From Aquimarina sp. RZ0 (GTDB lineage Bacteria > Bacteroidota > Bacteroidia > Flavobacteriales > Flavobacteriaceae), in the NCBI RefSeq assembly GCF_008370685.1, contig NZ_VTZU01000023.1, forward strand, positions 1-64,000: a stretch of 64,000 bases of DNA. Reading direction: 5' to 3'. Positions 61,001-64,000 of the stretch are shown in pieces. Both the position numbers and the translations under genes were made by a program. Below the pieces are notes generated by a model that had not been told where the DNA came from, searched no databases, and worked only from the letters and a program-made list of their open reading frames with translations. The first letter of the stretch is position 1. Each line of letters opens with the position of its first letter.

Positions 61001-62111
61001 GGCAATTTATGCTAGCGTGCAAGCATTTAAAGATGATATTGCAGCATTACAAAGAAAAGGTAAAAAAGTATTAATCTCTATGGGAGGTGAAACAGGAGTT
61101 GTCGGTATTAATACTCCAGGGGATGCTCAGGCTTTTAGTAACTCAATGATCAATATTGTTAGAGAATATGGATTTGATGGGATTGATATTGATTTTGAAG
61201 GACAGTCTATTTCTTTGGCAGAAGGAGATACTGATTTTAAAAACCCTACTTCACCAAAAATTGTAAACCTGATTAGTGCTTTTAAAACAATTATATCACG
61301 ATTTGATACTGATTTTATAGTATCAATGGCACCAGAAACCTTATTTGTTCAAGGTGGTTATAGTTCTTATGGAGGTTCTGCGGGTGCCTATCTTCCCGTA
61401 ATTTATGCATTGCGAGATGATATGGATTACATCCATGTACAACACTACAATACAGGATGCATGCTTGGGTTAGATGGTGTATGTTACAATTCTGCAAATG
61501 CAGATTTTCATGTAGCTATGGCAGAAATGTTATTACAAGGGTTTCCCGTAGCTGGAAACCAACAATTTCCTGCACTGAGACCTGATCAAGTAGCAATAGG
61601 TTTACCCGCAAATACGATGGCAGCAGGAAGTGGATATACAACACCGGCAGAAGTGCATAAAGCATTGGATTATTTGATTAAAGGAAAACCTTTTGGAGGG
61701 CAATACACATTAAGAAATTTATCCGGATATCATGACTTTAGAGGATTAATGACCTGGTCTGTCAATTGGGATAAATCAAGTGATTATGGATTTTCTAACC
61801 CTCATAGGGTGTACCTAGATGCCCTGGATACGAGAGTAAATATGACAATCAATTCTGTAGCTATTATTCCCAATCCAGTTATCGGGGATTTGATCAATAT
61901 AGCTATAGAAACTTCGAGGCCTAATACAGATTTTAATTTACAGATATTCAATACAGCTGGGATTAAAGTACTAGATGCTTATAGTACACTTACAGTAAAA
62001 GGGAATAATTTTAAATCGTTTGATGTCAGTAAGCTTCAAACAGGTTTGTATTTCTATAGTATTTCTTTACCAAAAGAAAAAACTAGAGGGAAGTTCTTAA
62101 AAAAGCGATAA
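58047..62111 (+). CDS. chiA: Double-GH18 chitinase with CBM5/12 modules and T9SS domain (ChiA-like)
   Basis: 1354 aa. Order: signal peptide to ~36 (STLVAQ); GH18 no. 1 (~50-490) with FDGIDLDWEYPGP, catalytic Glu251; Ig-like domain (~515-605); CBM5/12 (~615-660, YKAKWWTQN); Ig-like (~670-765); second CBM5/12-like (~770-830); Ig-like (~835-925); GH18 no. 2 (~930-1255) with GFDGIDIDFEGQS, catalytic Glu1051; T9SS sorting domain (~1275-1354). This matches the plan of the Flavobacterium johnsoniae T9SS chitinase ChiA, which also carries two GH18 domains. The two catalytic types (YPGP-type and ChiD-like) usually pair a processive with an endo-acting chitinase. Symbol by architecture only. Confidence 0.88.
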   Translation: MKTLRSSMISWLRCKTHTKTVCIFFFFVSLSTLVAQVNTGGNANTSNHSKQIIGYITNWDAWKQSTAGVPAQGALTQLNIDYSKYTILNYSFFGVAGDGSLHSGDLRDKQIYQPGVVQAPGAILFSDIYSSWDFHILFGEIEAVQYINEAVKQRAETLGYQVAVGGNTWDHPEWGLHGDLPLPLPKEGSGGKGLLELAHQNGVKVMASIGGWSMSKHFPEMAADPVKRARFIKDCKRLIRMGFDGIDLDWEYPGPSAGMNFTGTNADYINFENLVQEIRNEIGPDKLITAAMAADPEKIKGFNWSKLIHTMDYFNMMTYDFNGGWSGKAGHNAPVYPYDGAEVPDFNWESVVKKMISMGVPTNKINFGIPFYGRGVVTEGNAALNAPTVKRNITIQPDGPVSTATDYTNWPLEIYDGTPNYFFIKQKTGEENGWVRKWDDQAKVPYMTKGNFFLSYDDEESIGIKAQYINDNNLAGAIVWTVYGDLEMSGSVQSFGAKLKKWSKVKSPLINRVNEVFANTMVGNVMPTVAITSPKAGATYTAGSDITIEANASDSDGTITKVVFYNGNTRLGEKMTAPYTYNWKDVANGDYTITAKAFDNKNGESSSYVSITVSNIDNSCASPTYVHGEIYKGGDKVSYQDKEYKAKWWTQNNDPLTNRENVWQLIGSCHTGGEAAPRVSITSPMSGANFTIGNDITISANAVDSDGYISKVEFYDGTTKLGEDATSPYNYTWSNATIGDHSITAIATDDEGISGTSAIINISINKDIGGNSCNVAQYTEDATYITGDIVQNFEKKYECIVGGWCSIGGPYAPGDPDGWAWPNAWKAIGSCTEVDTTVSITQPVNEASYIVGQSVNIIATVNDIDENISKVVFFVDGIHIGEDLSVPYQTNWIATQGNHVLTVQAISTNNEVLDSSPVAISVRPINPPSGGDLPKRILAGYWHNFINPAGLMKLSEISDKWDIINIAFAVPTVPLGSTMTFTPDPAIYASVQAFKDDIAALQRKGKKVLISMGGETGVVGINTPGDAQAFSNSMINIVREYGFDGIDIDFEGQSISLAEGDTDFKNPTSPKIVNLISAFKTIISRFDTDFIVSMAPETLFVQGGYSSYGGSAGAYLPVIYALRDDMDYIHVQHYNTGCMLGLDGVCYNSANADFHVAMAEMLLQGFPVAGNQQFPALRPDQVAIGLPANTMAAGSGYTTPAEVHKALDYLIKGKPFGGQYTLRNLSGYHDFRGLMTWSVNWDKSSDYGFSNPHRVYLDALDTRVNMTINSVAIIPNPVIGDLINIAIETSRPNTDFNLQIFNTAGIKVLDAYSTLTVKGNNFKSFDVSKLQTGLYFYSISLPKEKTRGKFLKKR

Positions 62112-62122
62112 CTCTAATTTCT

Positions 62123-62166
62123 AACCACCTGATAAAACAAATCTACTGAGATATCGGGTGGTTTTT
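62123..62166 (+). terminator. Rho-independent terminator after the chitinase gene
   Basis: aaccacctgata (62123-62134) and tatcgggtggtt (62152-62163) form a 12-bp stem with one G-U wobble and a 17-nt loop, followed by T5. Confidence 0.75.
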
Positions 62167-62173
62167 GATCTTA

Positions 62174-62333
62174 TACGATTTATAACTAAAAATTTCGCAT
62201 ATTCATCGTTTCTTTTTCCTTTCTACTTCGTTTAAAAAATAAACCGTAGCTATAGCTATGCTTGATTTTTTTGCCTTGCATAAAGAAAAAATAATTCAAT
62301 GAATTTATACGAATTTTTTAATCACAAATCGTA
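62174..62333. mobile_element. MITE-like element, family B, copy B2
   Basis: 160 bases with ends tacgattt and aaatcgta and TTA on both flanks (62171-62173; 62334-62336). Compared base by base with the complement of 17698-17857 I found no difference. It sits between the terminator and the last GH5 gene. Confidence 0.82.
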
Positions 62334-62391
62334 TTATTTCTTTTCTGATAAGAAATACCTTATGCTATTTTTTTAACCTTATTTCATAAAA

Positions 62392-64000
62392 ATGAGACAT
62401 ATACTATTAAAGAATTTAATTATAATTCAATTTATTTTTTGGCTTTTGGTGAGTTTTGTTACTAATGGACAAAATACTCCAGTTGCTCAAAACGGTCAAC
62501 TTAAAGTCTGTGGGACATATCTTTGCAATCAATATGATAAACCTATTCAACTCAGAGGAATGAGCACTCATGGCATACAATGGTATGGATGGGGGAATTG
62601 TATAACAGAGGCATCTCTTAATACGCTAGCATATGATTGGGAGGCAGATATTCTGAGAATCTCATTGTATGTGCAGGAAGGAGGGTATGAAACAGATCCA
62701 GAGGGATTTACTAATCAGGTAAGCCAATTGATTGATGAAGCAACGAAGCGGGGAATGTATGCGCTGGTAGACTGGCATCAATTAAATCCCGGAGATCCGA
62801 ACTATAATTTAGAAAATGCAAAGCGATTCTTTACAGCGATCGCAACACGGCATAAAAATAATGACAATATTATCTATGATGTGTGCAATGAACCAAATGG
62901 CTCGGGAGTTACCTGGAATAGAATTAAAACGTATGCAGATCAAATAATACCTGTTATTCAGTCTATTGACAATGATGCAGTAGTACTGGTAGGAACTCAG
63001 GGATGGTCAACTTTTGGAGTATCCGGACAGGGGAATCTACAGGATGTTCTTAACAACCCCTTACAATATGAGAATGTTATGTATACTTTTCATTTTTATG
63101 CAAAAAGTCATGGAGAATTATATGTAAAGAGATTAGAAGAAGCTTCTCGTCAATTGCCAGTTTTTGTTACCGAATTTGGGAGTCAGGAAGCTAGCGGTGA
63201 TGGTCCTAATGATTTTGGGATGACTCAGCAGTTTATTGATTTGATGCAACAAAAAAAGATCAGCTGGACCAGTTGGAATTTTTCTGATGATTTCAGAACA
63301 GGTGCTGTTTGGGAAACAGGAACTTGCTCGGGTGGATTATGGACGACCGATAAGCTTAAACCAGCCGGGGCTTGGATACGAGATAAAATTAAGTATCCTG
63401 TAGATGATTTTCCCGGAGCAGGAGGAAATACGGATCAATCCTCTTATGGCGGCACTCCTATACTAGTTCCAGGCAAGATAGAAGCAGAGAATTATGATCT
63501 TGGCGGATCAGATATTGCATTCAATGATGTTTCTGTAAATAATGAAGGAAATGCATATCGTAATGAGCCTGTAGATATTGAGATCTGCTCCGAAGGAGGC
63601 TATAATATCGGATGGGTAAAAGCAGGAGAATGGCTTGAGTATACAGTAGATGTTAGCACATCTAAAAAGTATGTATTAGAATCAAGAGTGGCAGCTATTT
63701 CTTCAGGAAGAAAATTTCATATAGAAATTGATGGTAAAAATATCAGCGGTCAGATCAATATCCCTAATACAGGTGGATGGCAAAATTGGGAGACAGTAAC
63801 TACTGATATTTCACTAGATAAAGGAATGCAAATCATGCGCATTGTTATGGATAGTGATGATTTTAATCTCAATCATATGATATTTAGGGATATAATAAAT
63901 CCACCTAATCAGCCGCCTACAGTAGTACTAACTTCTCCCAAACAAGATAGTGTATACAAAGAAGGGCAAACTTTGAACATGACAGCAAATGCAAATGATA
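62392..64000 (+). CDS. GH5 endoglucanase with CBM6 module (truncated by window end)
   Basis: The frame is open from ATG 62392 to the window end (536 complete codons). The signal peptide ends near NGQ (residue 27). The GH5 domain (~35-350) resembles bacterial endo-beta-1,4-glucanases: IQLRGMSTHGIQWYGWGNC, YALVDWHQLNPGDPN, IYDVCNEPNG with acid/base Glu167 and LPVFVTEFGSQEAS with nucleophile Glu261. A CBM6 (~365-495: VPGKIEAENYDLGGSDIAFNDV, CSEGGYNIGWVKAGEWLEYTVDV) and the start of an Ig-like domain (PPTVVLTSPKQDSVYKEG) follow. Likely a T9SS cargo by analogy, but the C-terminus is not in view. Confidence 0.88.
   Translation, partial: MRHILLKNLIIIQFIFWLLVSFVTNGQNTPVAQNGQLKVCGTYLCNQYDKPIQLRGMSTHGIQWYGWGNCITEASLNTLAYDWEADILRISLYVQEGGYETDPEGFTNQVSQLIDEATKRGMYALVDWHQLNPGDPNYNLENAKRFFTAIATRHKNNDNIIYDVCNEPNGSGVTWNRIKTYADQIIPVIQSIDNDAVVLVGTQGWSTFGVSGQGNLQDVLNNPLQYENVMYTFHFYAKSHGELYVKRLEEASRQLPVFVTEFGSQEASGDGPNDFGMTQQFIDLMQQKKISWTSWNFSDDFRTGAVWETGTCSGGLWTTDKLKPAGAWIRDKIKYPVDDFPGAGGNTDQSSYGGTPILVPGKIEAENYDLGGSDIAFNDVSVNNEGNAYRNEPVDIEICSEGGYNIGWVKAGEWLEYTVDVSTSKKYVLESRVAAISSGRKFHIEIDGKNISGQINIPNTGGWQNWETVTTDISLDKGMQIMRIVMDSDDFNLNHMIFRDIINPPNQPPTVVLTSPKQDSVYKEGQTLNMTANAND

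Noticed and set aside
1..64000. CRISPR arrays
   Set aside because: No regularly spaced identical direct repeats with unique spacers were seen; the repeats present are dispersed MITE-like elements.

Overview
The window is low-GC bacterial DNA from a Bacteroidota, most likely a marine member of the Flavobacteriaceae of the Aquimarina type. This is inferred from type IX secretion (T9SS) sorting domains on several very large secreted enzymes, Bacteroidota lipoprotein signals, promoters of the TTG-N19-TAnnTTTG type, an IntDOT-like integrase and a multi-domain chitinase of the ChiA kind. Genus is an inference; no 16S or other marker gene is present.

Region 1 (1-13.7 kb) is accessory DNA. It opens with a surface lipoprotein carrying a C-terminal nuclease toxin domain and its likely immunity gene. 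Small unknown genes, an RteC-like protein, a POT-type transporter and an excisionase/replication module (HTH protein, winged-helix protein, DnaC-like ATPase) follow. Next come scattered small cargo genes (DUF2199, DUF1963 and unknowns) that look like an orphan-immunity array. A tyrosine recombinase lies beside the 3' end of a tRNA-Arg gene, so the region is read as a tRNA-integrated element; its left end was not found.

Region 2 (13.7-36.8 kb) is mostly chromosomal housekeeping and surface genes: a DUF2007 protein, an SPFH protein, apt, a BlaI/BlaR1-like repressor-sensor pair with a separate sensor-domain paralogue, an HYR-repeat lipoprotein beside a decayed paralogue, a Ca2+/cation antiporter, a T9SS beta-helix protein, a tRNA-dihydrouridine synthase, an EEP-family protein, a glycerophosphodiesterase, a GntR-type regulator, SemiSWEET with an ECF sigma factor, a delta-60 repeat protein and a rhomboid protease. 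A segmental duplication flanks the HYR genes.

Region 3 (36.8-47.7 kb) holds a complete tryptophan operon, trpE-G-D-X-C-F-B-A, on the minus strand. It is preceded by a leader peptide with three consecutive Trp codons and an intrinsic terminator, the arrangement expected for ribosome-mediated attenuation. X is an unrecognised gene. YceI, a MarR regulator with a palindromic operator, two thioredoxin-fold proteins and two rhodaneses follow.

Region 4 (47.9-64 kb) is a polysaccharide-degradation locus: a membrane-spanning one-component regulator (beta-propeller, Y_Y_Y, LuxR HTH), then GH5, GH16-CBM6x3-GH18, GH18-CBM5-GH18 and GH5-CBM6 enzymes, the last cut by the window end. Together they should attack beta-glucan and chitin, as in fungal walls or mixed algal/crustacean detritus. 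No SusC/SusD pair is visible.

Small non-coding mobile elements (MITE-like, about 155-215 bp) recur in the intergenic regions. Three families were found by eye. Several copies have 3-bp TTA/TAA target duplications, and two copies 44 kb apart appear identical over 160 bp.
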